Below are positions 1-9,299 of a stretch of DNA of 64,000 bases, piece after piece; within the stretch, counting starts at the first letter, position 1; every line of letters begins with the position of its first letter. The notes below the pieces were generated by a model. It saw only the letters and a list, made by a program, of their open reading frames with translations. It made no database searches and was not told the DNA's origin. This stretch comes from Sphingomonas sp. PP-F2F-G114-C0414 (GTDB taxonomy: Bacteria > Pseudomonadota > Alphaproteobacteria > Sphingomonadales > Sphingomonadaceae). Position numbers and translations under genes: made by a program. Where the stretch lies: assembly GCF_003688595.1 (NCBI RefSeq), contig NZ_RCWT01000011.1:186001-250000 (forward strand). The letters run 5' to 3'.

Positions 1-71
1 AGCCCGACGACCTCCAGCAGCCCCGCGATCACCGCCGACAGTGCGATCAAGACGGCCCACCGCCAGATCAT
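1..71 (-). CDS. Membrane protein N-terminus, possibly AbrB-family (partial at window edge)
   Basis: Only the first 23 codons are inside the window. The start ATG (71-69) overlaps the TGA of the methyltransferase gene upstream (ATGA), so the two are probably translationally coupled. The visible peptide begins MIWRWAVLIALSAVIAGLLE, a single hydrophobic helix. The Trp-rich start followed by a leucine-rich helix ending in LLE-x-x-G resembles AbrB/ammonia-monooxygenase-like membrane proteins, but this is too short to be sure; any polytopic membrane protein could start this way. Confidence 0.45.
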   Translation of the reverse strand, partial: MIWRWAVLIALSAVIAGLLEVVG

Positions 72-730
72 GCCTTGGCAGCGAACCAGATCGTGTGCCG
101 CGCGCCACCCTTCCGCGTCGCCCGCGCGATCACTTCGTCGACTGCAAAACCGGCTTCAGCAAGGCGGGTGGCGAACGGCTTGCTCGGCGCTGACGACCAT
201 ACGGCAAGCACCCCACCCGGCCGCAAAGCCGATCGCGCCAGAGACAATCCACGCGCCCCGTAAAGCCGGTCATTACCCGGCCGAGAAATCCCGTCCGGGC
301 CGTTATCGACGTCGAGCAGGATCGCGTCCCAATCGCCCTCCGCGATCGCCGCGGCGACATCGCCCTCAAAAATGTGCGTCCGCGGATCGGTCAGGCTGTC
401 CCCGTGCAGCGCCGCCATAGGCCCCCGCGCCCACTCGATCACCGCCGGCACGATCTCCGCAACCGCTACTTCCGCGTCAGGCCCAAGCCGAGCCAGCGCC
501 GCGCGGAGGGTAAACCCCATCCCAAGGCCGCCGATCAGCATCCGAACTCCCGGCCGCCCGCCGATCCGGTCACAAGCCTGCTCCGCCAGCGCCTCTTCCG
601 ATCCGCTCAGCCGGCTGTTCATCAACTCGTTCGCACCGAGCATGATCGAGAACTCGGCGCCACGCTGAAGCAAGCGAAGCTCACCCCCACCCGGCACCTG
701 CGCCGTCCCGAGTAGAACCCGAGGGATCAT
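68..730 (-). CDS. Spermidine-synthase-like SAM-dependent methyltransferase fold protein
   Basis: 220-residue Rossmann protein of the spermine/spermidine synthase-like group. The glycine-rich motif LIGGLGMGFTL (about residues 65-75) matches a SAM or decarboxylated-SAM binding loop, and DAILLDVDNGP (about residues 135-145) is the family's acidic motif IV. Only the catalytic half is present; full-length spermidine synthases are near 290 residues and have an N-terminal beta domain, so polyamine synthesis cannot be assumed. The ATG at 730 overlaps the Hsp70 gene's TGA in an ATGA, which favours this start over a TTG three codons upstream. It sits in the middle of a three-gene coupled set (Hsp70, this gene, membrane protein). 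The substrate is unknown. Confidence 0.8.
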   Translation of the reverse strand: MIPRVLLGTAQVPGGGELRLLQRGAEFSIMLGANELMNSRLSGSEEALAEQACDRIGGRPGVRMLIGGLGMGFTLRAALARLGPDAEVAVAEIVPAVIEWARGPMAALHGDSLTDPRTHIFEGDVAAAIAEGDWDAILLDVDNGPDGISRPGNDRLYGARGLSLARSALRPGGVLAVWSSAPSKPFATRLAEAGFAVDEVIARATRKGGARHTIWFAAKA

Positions 731-2025
731 GCCGACCAAGCCGCGATATCGTCCTGCTCGCCGATCAAGGCCAGCCCGTGCGCGATCGAAGTCAGCTCGC
801 CACCGCTCATGATCGCCGCCTCGCCGAACCGCTCGACGAAGATCCGGCGGATACGCGGAATCAGCGACGACCCGCCGGTCAAAAACACCCGGTCGATCTC
901 GCCGCCACCGACGTTCGCCACCTCCAAAGCCCGGTCGACCGCCGCCTCGATCCGCACCACGTCGTCGGCGATCCAGCCCTCGAACTGCGCCCGCGTCACG
1001 TCCGCCTCGATCTCCAGCCCCGCACCCGCAAAGTGGAAATGCGCATCCTCACCGCTCGACAGCGCGCGCTTCAGCGACCCGACCGCATCATATAGCGGAT
1101 AGCCGAGTTCGTTCTCGATCACCGCGATCATCCGCCCGATCGCATCCGGATCGATCGCGGTCTTCTGCAACCGCTCCAGTTCGGTCATCGTCTTGCGGTT
1201 GCGCATCAGCGCCAGCCTGGACCAGTCCGCGAAATCGGCGAAATACGCGCGCGGAATCTCCAGTTCCTTGCCGAACGACTTGTACGCGCCGCCCTTGCCC
1301 AGCATCGGCAGCACCAGCCGGTCGAGGATCCGGTAATCGAACCGATCGCCCGCGATCCCAACGCCAGCATGCCCGAGCGGCGTACAGCGTCGCGCAGCCC
1401 CAGGTTCGGCCACGCGCACGACCGAAAAGTCGCTCGTACCGCCGCCGAAATCCGCCACCAGGATCGTCGCCGGCTCGGTCAGTCGCGTCGCGTAGCTATA
1501 GGCAGCACCGAGCGGTTCGTAGACGTAATGGATCTCCGCCCCGAAACCCTTGAACATCGCGTCATAGCGCGTGCGGGCGAGCGCTTCGTCAGGCCGCGCG
1601 CCGGCATATTCGACCGGGCGACCCACCACGATCCGGTGTGGCCGCGTATCAAGCTTGCCGCCCGCATGCGAAATCAGCTTTTCGAGAAACAGCTGGCCCA
1701 TCTCTTCGAAGCGGTAGCGCTTGTCGAACACCGACGCCTGCTCGAACGTCTTCATCGCCGCGACCGACTTGAACGACTGGATGAACCGGCTGTCGAGCGG
1801 ATACTCCATATATTCCGCGATCGCCCACGGCCCCGCATCCGACGCGAGTCCCTTGCCGCTGTCGTCCTGCCAGAAACACAACGCCGAGCGGAACACGGGA
1901 CTCGTCTCGGCGGGCGCGGCGAAGGTTACCAGCTCCGGTGTGCCACCCTTCGTCCCGAGCGCCACGACGCTGTTGGTCGTGCCGAAGTCCAGCCCCAGGG
2001 CGGGGCCGCCAGCGTCCATCTGCAT
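727..2025 (-). CDS. Hsp70 family protein (YegD-like chaperone ATPase)
   Basis: 432 residues with the actin/Hsp70 ATPase fold only: phosphate-1 motif GLDFGTTNS near residue 12, phosphate-2 motif VADFGGGTSDFSV near residue 190, and adenosine motif LTGGSSLIP near residue 385. There is no room for a canonical DnaK substrate-binding domain, and the length is like E. coli YegD (about 450). The start at 2025 has AAGGA six bases upstream; an ATG two codons later would be spaced too far. It is the first gene of a coupled set with the methyltransferase-like and membrane genes, and no DnaJ or GrpE gene is near. Client and role are unknown. Confidence 0.85.
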   Translation of the reverse strand: MQMDAGGPALGLDFGTTNSVVALGTKGGTPELVTFAAPAETSPVFRSALCFWQDDSGKGLASDAGPWAIAEYMEYPLDSRFIQSFKSVAAMKTFEQASVFDKRYRFEEMGQLFLEKLISHAGGKLDTRPHRIVVGRPVEYAGARPDEALARTRYDAMFKGFGAEIHYVYEPLGAAYSYATRLTEPATILVADFGGGTSDFSVVRVAEPGAARRCTPLGHAGVGIAGDRFDYRILDRLVLPMLGKGGAYKSFGKELEIPRAYFADFADWSRLALMRNRKTMTELERLQKTAIDPDAIGRMIAVIENELGYPLYDAVGSLKRALSSGEDAHFHFAGAGLEIEADVTRAQFEGWIADDVVRIEAAVDRALEVANVGGGEIDRVFLTGGSSLIPRIRRIFVERFGEAAIMSGGELTSIAHGLALIGEQDDIAAWSA

Positions 2026-2165
2026 GCGTCGTCCTTCAATGAACGCGCGCCTATGCCGACGCGGAGGGCGGGATGGCAACCGGTAAAGTCGGTTTCGGGC
2101 CACTTCTACCCGCCCAAAGCTGATCCCCGATGCGCCCAAATAACCTCGCTGCTGTCCCCAAAGCG

Positions 2166-2270
2166 CCTCCCCGGCGGAGGCCGGGGTCCAGGTGGAAAGG
2201 TGGCAATGACAACGGGCCGGCCTCCGTTAGCATCGCCTCCCCGACTGGACCCCGGCCTCCGCCGGGGAGG
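2166..2270. repeat. REP-like double hairpin, family A copy 1
   Basis: Two 25-bp arms (2166-2190 and 2246-2270) are perfect reverse complements. Each arm is itself a hairpin (stem CCCCGGC/GCCGGGG with a GGAG loop). The roughly 55-bp middle carries a weaker inverted segment seen in the other family A copies at 9445, 17097, 23696 and 41977. It lies between the 5' end of the Hsp70 gene and the 3' end of the hybrid kinase gene and fills most of that gap. A BIME-like mobile repeat is the best explanation. Confidence 0.85.
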
Positions 2271-2309
2271 TATGGTCGTACGCCGACACATCGTATCAAC
2301 CCGTTCCGA

Positions 2310-5300
2310 CTACCGCCCGATCATCGCCCGTATCCGGTTGGCCAGCACATCCAGCGCGAACGGTTTGGTGATCATGTCCATCCCCTCGCCGAGGAAATCG
2401 CCGCGCACCGCCGCCTTCTCCGCATAGCCCGTCACGAACAGCACCTTGAGCCCCGGACGATGCACGCGTGCGATCTCGGCAACCTGCCGGCCATTGATCC
2501 CCGGCAGGCCGACATCGCTGACGAGCAGGTCGATCCGCTGCTCGCTTTCCAGGAACGGCACCGCGGCGCGCCCATCCGCGGCCTCGAGCACGCCATAGCC
2601 CAGCCCCTGCAACACATCGACGATGAGCATCCGCACCGCCGGGTCGTCCTCGACCAGCAGCACCTGCTCGCCGTCGGCACGCGGCAGCTCGGCATCGGCG
2701 ATCTCGACCGGCGCCTCCACCGTGCCACGGAACCGCGGCAGGTACAGCTTGACGGTCGTGCCCTGCCCTTCCTCCGAATAGATCCGCACATGCCCGCCCG
2801 ATTGCCGCGCGAAACCGTAGATCATCGACAGGCCGAGCCCGGTGCCCTGCCCGATCGGCTTGGTCGTGAAGAACGGATCGAACGCCTTGGCGATCACCGA
2901 TGCGCTCATGCCCGTGCCGGTGTCCGACACGCCGATCACGACGAAATCGCCTGGCTCCAGATCTTCGATCGTCTCGGTATAATGTGCGTCGAGATGCGCG
3001 TTCTCGGTCTCGATCGTCAGCAACCCGCCCTCGGGCATCGCATCGCGCGCGTTGATCGCCAAGTTGAGCAGCGCGCTTTCGAGCTGGTTCGCGTCGGTAT
3101 GCGCCGGCCAGATCCCCGGCGTGCGCCGCACCTCCAACCCGGCATTCTCGCCGAGCGTCCGCCGCAACAGATCCTCCATCCCGTCGACCAGCTCGCCGAC
3201 ATCGACCGCCTTCACATCGAGCGACTGGCGCCGCGAGAACGCCAGCAGGCGCTGCGTCAGGCCGGCGGCACGGTTCGCCGACACAGTCGCCGCCTCGATA
3301 TACCGATCGACGCGTTCATGCCGGACCTCGGGAAGATTGCGGCGGACCATGTCGAGCCCGCCGATGATCCCCGTCAGCATGTTGTTGAAATCGTGCGCGA
3401 TGCCGCCGGTGAGCTGGCCGACCGCCTCCATCTTCTGCGCCTGGCGGAGCGCATCCTCGACGCGCGCGAGCCGGGCTTCGTTCTCCTTCTCCTCGGTGAT
3501 GTCGCGGCCGACCGCATTGATCATCCCGTCGCCAGGCTGCGCGGCCCAGCTGATCCAGCGGTAACTCCCGTCCTTGCAGCGATAGCGATTGTCGATCCGC
3601 GTGATGATCTGGCCGCGCGCGATCCCCGCCGCGCCCTCGCTGGTATGGTCCACGTCGTCGGGATGGAGCAGCGCGAACAGCGGCCGACCGATGATCTCCT
3701 CCATTTCCCAGCCGAGCATCTCGGTCCAGGCCGGGTTTACCGCGACGATCGTACCGTCATATTCCGCGCGCAGCATGATATCGGTCGACAGGTCCCACAG
3801 CCGGTCGCGGTCCGCCTTCGACGCCACGACTGCCTCTTCGAGCCCCTCGTTGACCGCGCGCAGCTGTCGCTCGACGGCCTTGCGCGCGGACTGGTCGAGC
3901 AGCGCGCCGATCATCCGCAGCGGCTGGCCGGCCTCGTCGCGGATCAGATAGCCGCGGTCGAGCACATCGGCATAGTGGCCGTCGGCGCGCAGAAACCGGT
4001 ATTCCTCGGTCCATTCGGTGCCGCCGCCGTCGATTACCGCATGGATGCTGCGATCGATCCGCCCCCGATCCTCGGGATGGATGTGGTCGATCCACCAGTC
4101 GCCGGTCGGGTCGACTCTCGCAAGATCATGGCCATAGGCGGTGGTCAGCGCCTCGTTCCACAACACGTAATTGCGGCGCAGATCCCAGTCCCAGATCGCA
4201 TCGTTGGTCGCGCGCGCAGCAAGCCGCAGCCGTTCGCTCGTCTCGCGAAGCGCCGCCTGCGCCTGCCGATCGCGCGAAACGTCCTGCACCGTGCCGATCA
4301 ACCGGATCGGCGTGTCGTCGTCGAAGAACGCGGCACCGTGCGCCGACACGTGACGCTCCACCCCGTCCTCCTGCCCGATCGTGCGGTATTCGGCCTCGAA
4401 CGTGCGCGTCCCCTGCGGATCGAGCGACGCGAGGACCGCGGCGTTGGCGGCGACCCGGTCGTCGGGATGAAGATTGGCGAGAAAGGACGACGCATAGTCG
4501 ACCGGCTTGCCCGGCGAGATCCCGAACAGCGCGCGGCAGCGGTCGTCCCAGGTCAGCACGCCCACGATCGGCCGATAGTCGAACCGGCCAAGCTGCGCGA
4601 CTCGCGTCGCCAGCTCGAGTTCGTTCTGGCTTTCGGCAAGCGCGATATCCTTGCGGCGGCGTTCGCTGATATCGTTGAACAGCACGGCGACCCGGTTGGT
4701 CCCGGACTCATCGACGCGGTAGGCGTGGACATCGTACCAGCGTCCGTCGAACGCTTCGACATGATCCTCGAACCTGGCGGGTTCACCGGTGGTCGCGACC
4801 CGTGCATAGATCGCGTACCAGCGTTCCTCGAGATCGGGCACGAGATCGCGCATCCACTTGCCGACGACGTCGCTTAGCCCGGTCTCGCGCTCGAACGCCG
4901 CGTTGGTCTCGATGAACCGATAGTCGACCGCACGATCGCCCTCGAACGCGAGCTCGATCAGGCAGAACCCGGCGTCGAGCGAATTGAACAGCGACCGGAA
5001 GCGTTCCTCGCTCGCCTTCAGCGCAACATCGGCGCGACTCCGCTCGACCGCGTCCGAAGTCCGCAGCGCGACATCCTCGACCAGCGCGATATCGGCGGGC
5101 GTCCAGATCCGCGGGGCGGGTTCATGGACGTACAGGATCGCGGTCAGTTCGTCGTGCCGCACGAGCGGAAACACGATCAGCGCGCACGCCCCGATGCTCG
5201 TCCACGCCGCGCCGTAATCGGGATCGCTCGATCGCGGATCGGTATGGCAATCGTCGACGATCACCGTCTTGCCCGCACGCAGATCGTCGAGCAGCCCCGT

Positions 5301-5564
5301 ACCGAACGCACTCAGCAGACGCGTCTCGCCCGCCAGGCTGTGCAGCGCACCACTCGTCCAGTCGCCAGCGATATGCATCGCCGTGCCGTCCGGCACCACT
5401 TCGCCGTAGCCGCACCGCGCCACGCCGAGATGCGACCCGAGCGTCGCCGCGGCTGCCGCCATGATCAGGTCGGGGCCGTCGAGCCCGCGCAGCAGATCGA
5501 CCAGGGCCAGCTGAAACGCCTGCCGTGCCAGCAATTCGTCACGGTCGAGAAGATGCGATTGCAT
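2310..5564 (-). CDS. Cytosolic hybrid histidine kinase: GAF, multiple PAS, HisKA, HATPase, receiver
   Basis: 1084 residues with no membrane helix. Order: GAF (about 15-165); four PAS/PAC modules (about 180-305, 315-440, 445-570, 590-705); HisKA with phospho-acceptor His in GGIAHDFNNM (about 722); HATPase with N box LAINARDAM, G1 SDTGTGM and G2 GTGLGLSM; and a C-terminal receiver with acidic pair VEDD, phospho-Asp in LVSDVGLPG (about 1017) and Lys in ITKPF. ATG 5564 has AGG nine bases upstream and is preferred to a TTG six codons earlier. It should sense soluble or intracellular cues through GAF/PAS and autophosphorylate; the internal receiver could be a sink or pass phosphate to a phosphotransferase. 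No separate response regulator or Hpt gene is adjacent, so it is an orphan here. Signal unknown. Confidence 0.93.
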   Translation of the reverse strand: MQSHLLDRDELLARQAFQLALVDLLRGLDGPDLIMAAAAATLGSHLGVARCGYGEVVPDGTAMHIAGDWTSGALHSLAGETRLLSAFGTGLLDDLRAGKTVIVDDCHTDPRSSDPDYGAAWTSIGACALIVFPLVRHDELTAILYVHEPAPRIWTPADIALVEDVALRTSDAVERSRADVALKASEERFRSLFNSLDAGFCLIELAFEGDRAVDYRFIETNAAFERETGLSDVVGKWMRDLVPDLEERWYAIYARVATTGEPARFEDHVEAFDGRWYDVHAYRVDESGTNRVAVLFNDISERRRKDIALAESQNELELATRVAQLGRFDYRPIVGVLTWDDRCRALFGISPGKPVDYASSFLANLHPDDRVAANAAVLASLDPQGTRTFEAEYRTIGQEDGVERHVSAHGAAFFDDDTPIRLIGTVQDVSRDRQAQAALRETSERLRLAARATNDAIWDWDLRRNYVLWNEALTTAYGHDLARVDPTGDWWIDHIHPEDRGRIDRSIHAVIDGGGTEWTEEYRFLRADGHYADVLDRGYLIRDEAGQPLRMIGALLDQSARKAVERQLRAVNEGLEEAVVASKADRDRLWDLSTDIMLRAEYDGTIVAVNPAWTEMLGWEMEEIIGRPLFALLHPDDVDHTSEGAAGIARGQIITRIDNRYRCKDGSYRWISWAAQPGDGMINAVGRDITEEKENEARLARVEDALRQAQKMEAVGQLTGGIAHDFNNMLTGIIGGLDMVRRNLPEVRHERVDRYIEAATVSANRAAGLTQRLLAFSRRQSLDVKAVDVGELVDGMEDLLRRTLGENAGLEVRRTPGIWPAHTDANQLESALLNLAINARDAMPEGGLLTIETENAHLDAHYTETIEDLEPGDFVVIGVSDTGTGMSASVIAKAFDPFFTTKPIGQGTGLGLSMIYGFARQSGGHVRIYSEEGQGTTVKLYLPRFRGTVEAPVEIADAELPRADGEQVLLVEDDPAVRMLIVDVLQGLGYGVLEAADGRAAVPFLESEQRIDLLVSDVGLPGINGRQVAEIARVHRPGLKVLFVTGYAEKAAVRGDFLGEGMDMITKPFALDVLANRIRAMIGR

Positions 5565-5618
5565 GCTGGGATACCTGCCCAAACCGCTCCGATAAGTCGA
5601 GCGATAGAAGCGGTATGA

Positions 5619-6089
5619 CTAGCGCCGCTTCAGCCGCACGAGCGCGGCATCGAGCGCAGACAGGAACGCGGAACGGTCGGTCTTGGAGAACGGCCCCGGC
5701 CCGCCGATGATGTCACCGCCCGCGCGCAGGTCGGCCATGATCGCGCGGGTCGCGATCGCGCCGCCGATCGAGCTGGTGGTGAACGGCTTGCCGGTGTTGG
5801 CGAGCACGCTCGCGCCGGCCTTCACGCAGCGGTCGGCAAGCAGGATGTCGGCGGTGATCACGACCGATTTCGCATCGGCCTGTTCGGCGATCCAGTCGTC
5901 GGCGGCGTCGAAGCCGTCGCTGACCACGACGCGCGAGATCAGCGGATGGACGGGGATGCGGAAATGGCTGTTCGCGACGATCGTCACGGGCACTTCGTGG
6001 CGCCACGCGACCTTGTAGATCTCGTCTTTGACGGGGCATGCGTCGGCGTCGACGAGGATGCGGATCGCGCTGGAAGATACGTTCGTCAT
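5619..6089 (-). CDS. DUF188 / YaiI-YqxD family protein (UPF0178)
   Basis: 156 residues. It matches the YaiI/YqxD family: N-terminal ILVDADACPVKDEIYKVA (about 10-27), central VVSDGFDAADDWIAEQ, and VITADILLADRCV. The clustered conserved Asp residues resemble a PIN-like metal site, so a nuclease role has been suspected for the fold, but no activity is established. Start 6089 has GGAGGT five bases upstream; earlier in-frame starts lack this. It lies between the hybrid kinase and the helicase, same strand, separated from the latter by a family C repeat. Confidence 0.88.
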   Translation of the reverse strand: MTNVSSSAIRILVDADACPVKDEIYKVAWRHEVPVTIVANSHFRIPVHPLISRVVVSDGFDAADDWIAEQADAKSVVITADILLADRCVKAGASVLANTGKPFTTSSIGGAIATRAIMADLRAGGDIIGGPGPFSKTDRSAFLSALDAALVRLKRR

Positions 6090-6118
6090 CGTACACCTCC
6101 CAAACCGCCCCACTCATT

Positions 6119-6203
6119 CCCGTCATCCTGACGAAAGTCAGGATCCAGGATCAAGCAGGGCGGCGTTCGTTACTCTGGATCCTGACTTTCGTCAGGATGA
6201 CGG
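6119..6203. repeat. REP-like double hairpin, family C copy 1
   Basis: Two near-perfect inverted arms (6119-6147 and 6175-6203), each a hairpin TCCTGAC-GAAA-GTCAGGA or its complement and each ending in GGATCC. The same unit is at 62067-62150. It separates the DUF188 and helicase genes and could act as a transcript-end structure, but there is no U tract. Confidence 0.85.
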
Positions 6204-6254
6204 AGTTCTTGAGGACGACGCGCCATTCCCTAGCGGAAAGAACGCGCGAGTCCC

Positions 6255-8024
6255 TCAGCTACGCTCGCGATTGCCACGGTACGGAGGCTTCCGCGCGGGA
6301 GCCGGACCGCCACGCGGTGCCGCACGGTGCAGCGTCGAGCGGGGGCCGCTCGCATTGCTGCGACCACCGCCACCGCCGTCATGCCGCGTACCGCTCTCGG
6401 GCGCGCCCTGCATCGCCTCGATCGCCACGCCGCTCTCTTCCTCGCCAGCCTGCGCCGTACGCTGGATCGCCGCCGAGAACCGCGACGCCACCGCGCGAGG
6501 AATCTCGAACGCCGTCTCGTTCGGCCCAATCCGGATCGCGCCGATTTCCGACTTGGTGATGTGCCCGCGACGGCAGATCAGCGGCAGGATCCAGCGCGGA
6601 TCGGCGTTCTGGCGACGACCGATGTCCATGCGGAACCAGACGGTGTCCTCGAAGCCCGCGCGCGGACCCTGCGAACGCTCGTCCTGCGTCGGCTGCTTGC
6701 TCTGGTCGATCAGATCCTCGGCCTGCGGCATCGTCGCGCGGTGCATGTGCACCAGCGCCGCGGCGATATCCTCCGGCGTCTTCTCGGCCATCAGGCGGAC
6801 GGCGAGTGCGCGATCCTCCTCCTCGACCTCGACCGGCTGCAACAGCATGCCGATCAGGCGCTCGTGATCGTTCTTGCGAATGTCCTCGGCGGTCGGCGCG
6901 TTGACCCACTCCGCGTTGATCTTCGCACCACGGAGCATCATCTCGACGCGACGGCGACGCGGGAACGGCACGATCAGGACGGCGGTGCCCTTCTTGCCCG
7001 CACGACCGGTACGACCCGAGCGATGCTGAAGCGTCTCGGCATCGCGCGGCAGCTCGACGTGCACGACCAGCGACAGCGTCGGCAGATCGATGCCGCGAGC
7101 CGCAACGTCGGTCGCGACGCAGACTCGCGCACGGCGGTCACGCAGTGCCTGAAGCGCCGCGTTACGCTCGTTCTGCGAATGCTCGCCCGACAGCGCCACG
7201 GCGGCAAAGCCACGCTCGACCAGGCTCGCATGCAGATGACGCACATTGTCACGCGTGGCGCAGAACAGCATCGCCGTCTCCGCCTCGTGGAAGCGCAGCA
7301 GGTTGATCACCGCATGCTCGATCTCGGACGGCGAGACCGTGACGGCCTGATACGAGATGTCGCCATGACCGCGATCCTCGCCGACGGTCGAGATGCGCAG
7401 CGCGTCCTTCTGGTAACGCTTGGCGAGCGCGACGATCGGCCGCGGCATCGTCGCCGAGAACAGCAGCGTACGACGCGCTTCAGGCGACGCATCGAGGATC
7501 TGTTCGAGGTCCTCGCGGAAGCCCATGTCGAGCATCTCGTCGGCCTCGTCGAGCACCGCGACCTTCAGGGCCGACAGGTCGAGCGCGCCACGCTCGAGGT
7601 GATCGCGCAGACGGCCCGGCGTGCCGACGACGATATGCGCGCCGTGCGCGAGCGAACGACGCTCCTTCGAGGCGTCCATGCCGCCGACGCAGGTCGAAAT
7701 CCGCGCACCGGCCTTGGCATAGAGCCACATCAACTCGCGGCTGACCTGGAGTGCCAACTCGCGAGTCGGCGCGATGCAGAGGACGAGCGGCTTGTGCGGC
7801 GCGGGCAGGCGCTGAACGCCGTCCTCACCGGCTTCACCGAGCAGTTCGCCGGCCATCGCCAGGCCGAACGCAACGGTCTTGCCCGAGCCGGTCTGCGCCG
7901 ACACGACGAGGTCGCGACCGATCGCGTTGTCCTCGATCACATGAGCCTGGACGGGGGTGAGCGCGGTATAGCCGCGCGCTTCGAGCGCCTCGGAAAGAAG
8001 CGACGGAATATTTGTAAAAGGCAT
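6255..8024 (-). CDS. DEAD-box ATP-dependent RNA helicase with DbpA-type C-terminal domain
   Basis: 589 residues. The helicase core carries Q motif TPVQ, motif I AQTGSGKT (about 45), Ia PTRELALQ, Ib TPGRL, II LDEADEML, III SAT, V ATDVAARGID and VI HRSGRTGR. After the core comes a DbpA/CsdA-type RNA-binding region (about 440-530) and a Gly/Arg-rich tail ending GNRERS, typical of helicases acting on structured RNA (ribosome assembly, mRNA decay, cold adaptation). ATG 8024 has AGGA five bases upstream; the open frame extends further upstream but lacks helicase-like sequence there. It lies 56 bp after the HI0933-type flavoprotein gene on the same strand and may be cotranscribed. DeaD, DbpA and RhlE are not separable by eye. 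Confidence 0.93.
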   Translation of the reverse strand: MPFTNIPSLLSEALEARGYTALTPVQAHVIEDNAIGRDLVVSAQTGSGKTVAFGLAMAGELLGEAGEDGVQRLPAPHKPLVLCIAPTRELALQVSRELMWLYAKAGARISTCVGGMDASKERRSLAHGAHIVVGTPGRLRDHLERGALDLSALKVAVLDEADEMLDMGFREDLEQILDASPEARRTLLFSATMPRPIVALAKRYQKDALRISTVGEDRGHGDISYQAVTVSPSEIEHAVINLLRFHEAETAMLFCATRDNVRHLHASLVERGFAAVALSGEHSQNERNAALQALRDRRARVCVATDVAARGIDLPTLSLVVHVELPRDAETLQHRSGRTGRAGKKGTAVLIVPFPRRRRVEMMLRGAKINAEWVNAPTAEDIRKNDHERLIGMLLQPVEVEEEDRALAVRLMAEKTPEDIAAALVHMHRATMPQAEDLIDQSKQPTQDERSQGPRAGFEDTVWFRMDIGRRQNADPRWILPLICRRGHITKSEIGAIRIGPNETAFEIPRAVASRFSAAIQRTAQAGEEESGVAIEAMQGAPESGTRHDGGGGGRSNASGPRSTLHRAAPRGGPAPARKPPYRGNRERS

Positions 8025-8080
8025 GTACGTCCTAATTGGTGGCCGGCTTACGCAACGGCAAGGCACTGGCGTGGTGGTCC

Positions 8081-9253
8081 CTACAGGACTTGACCCGCGG
8101 CCCACCCGCTCGCCCATGCCCATTGGAAGTTGTAGCCGCCGAGCCACCCTGTGACATCGACCGCTTCGCCGACTGCATACAGCATTGGTACGCGTTTGGC
8201 TTGCATTGTTTGCGATGACAGTTCCGCGGTGCTGATTCCACCCGCGGTGACCTCTGCCTTGGCATAGCCTTCGGAGCCATTCGGCGTGAATTGCCAATGG
8301 CTTAGCGCGCGTTCAGCGTCCTGGAGCTTGCGGTCGGTGAGCGTGGAAATCTCGCTCGTCATGCCCAATCGTTCGCTCAAAGTCTCCGCGAGCCGGTCCG
8401 GGAGCGTGCTGCCGAGCAGTTTTCGGAGAGTCGTGCGCGGCGTGGTACGCTTGGCCGCGGGGAGCCAGCCGGACTCGCGATCGGGGAGGAAATCGATCCC
8501 GACGGGCTGGCCGTTGCGCCAATAGGAGGACACTTGCAGGATCGCGGGGCCGGACAGGCCGCGATGCGTGAACAGCGCGGCTTCGCGGAAGGCGGTCTTG
8601 CCGGCGGTGGCGACGACTTCGGCGGCGACGCCGGACAATTCGCGGAACAGCGTCTCGTCGCCGCCCAGCGTCAGCGGGACGAGTGCGGGGCGCGGCTCGA
8701 CGACCTTCAACCCGAACTGCCGCGCGAGGTCATAGGCGAACCCGGTCGCGCCCATCTTGGGGATCGACGGGCCTCCGGTGGCGATCACCAGTGCGGGGGC
8801 GGTGACGGTGCGGCCGTCGAGCGACACGCGGTAGCGGCCGTCGGCATGGTCGACCCCTGTCACTGCGCGGCCGAGCGACAGGTCGACGCGGCCCTTGTCG
8901 CATTCGTCGAGCAGCATCTCGACGATCTGTTTCGCGGAGCCGTCGCAGAAGAGTTGGCCGAGCGTCTTCTCGTGCCACGCGATGCCGTAGGATTCGACGA
9001 GTGCAAGGAAGTCCTGCGCGGTGTAGCGACCGAGTGCGGACTTGGCGAAATGCGGGTTGGCGGAGATGTAGCGGTCGGCGGCGGTGTGGACGTTGGTGAA
9101 ATTGCACCGTCCTCCGCCGGAGATCAGGATCTTCTTGCCCGCCTGGTCGGCGTGATCGACGAGCAGGATCTTCCGCCCGCGCTGGCCTGCTACGGCGGCG
9201 CACATGAGGCCGGCTGCGCCTGCGCCAAGGATTATCGCGTCGTAGTCGGACAA
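8081..9253 (-). CDS. HI0933/YhiN-type FAD-dependent oxidoreductase
   Basis: 390 residues. The N-terminal FAD-binding GAGAAGLMCA (about 10-19) and the family signature KKILISGGGRCNFTN (about 40-54) place it in the HI0933/YhiN (TIGR00275/TIGR03862) group of predicted flavoproteins of unknown substrate; the C-terminal GGYNFQWAWASGWAAG is also conserved. Start codon: the only start that keeps the FAD motif is TTG 9253, with GGAG six bases upstream; the next ATG would delete the GxGxxG. An in-frame stop lies about a dozen codons upstream, so no ATG is available. Followed at 56 bp by the RNA helicase gene. Confidence 0.9.
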   Translation of the reverse strand: MSDYDAIILGAGAAGLMCAAVAGQRGRKILLVDHADQAGKKILISGGGRCNFTNVHTAADRYISANPHFAKSALGRYTAQDFLALVESYGIAWHEKTLGQLFCDGSAKQIVEMLLDECDKGRVDLSLGRAVTGVDHADGRYRVSLDGRTVTAPALVIATGGPSIPKMGATGFAYDLARQFGLKVVEPRPALVPLTLGGDETLFRELSGVAAEVVATAGKTAFREAALFTHRGLSGPAILQVSSYWRNGQPVGIDFLPDRESGWLPAAKRTTPRTTLRKLLGSTLPDRLAETLSERLGMTSEISTLTDRKLQDAERALSHWQFTPNGSEGYAKAEVTAGGISTAELSSQTMQAKRVPMLYAVGEAVDVTGWLGGYNFQWAWASGWAAGQVL

Positions 9254-9299
9254 GCGTCGCTCCGTGCGGCTTTGGTCAGCAACCGCTAATTAAAAGTGT

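Noticed and set aside
2130..4877. Long plus-strand open frame antisense to the hybrid kinase gene
   Set aside because: Arg/His/Asp/Pro-rich translation with no family features; typical shadow frame of a GC-rich gene on the other strand.
6327..8093. Long plus-strand open frame antisense to the helicase gene
   Set aside because: Composition is that of an antisense shadow; the opposite strand has all DEAD-box motifs.
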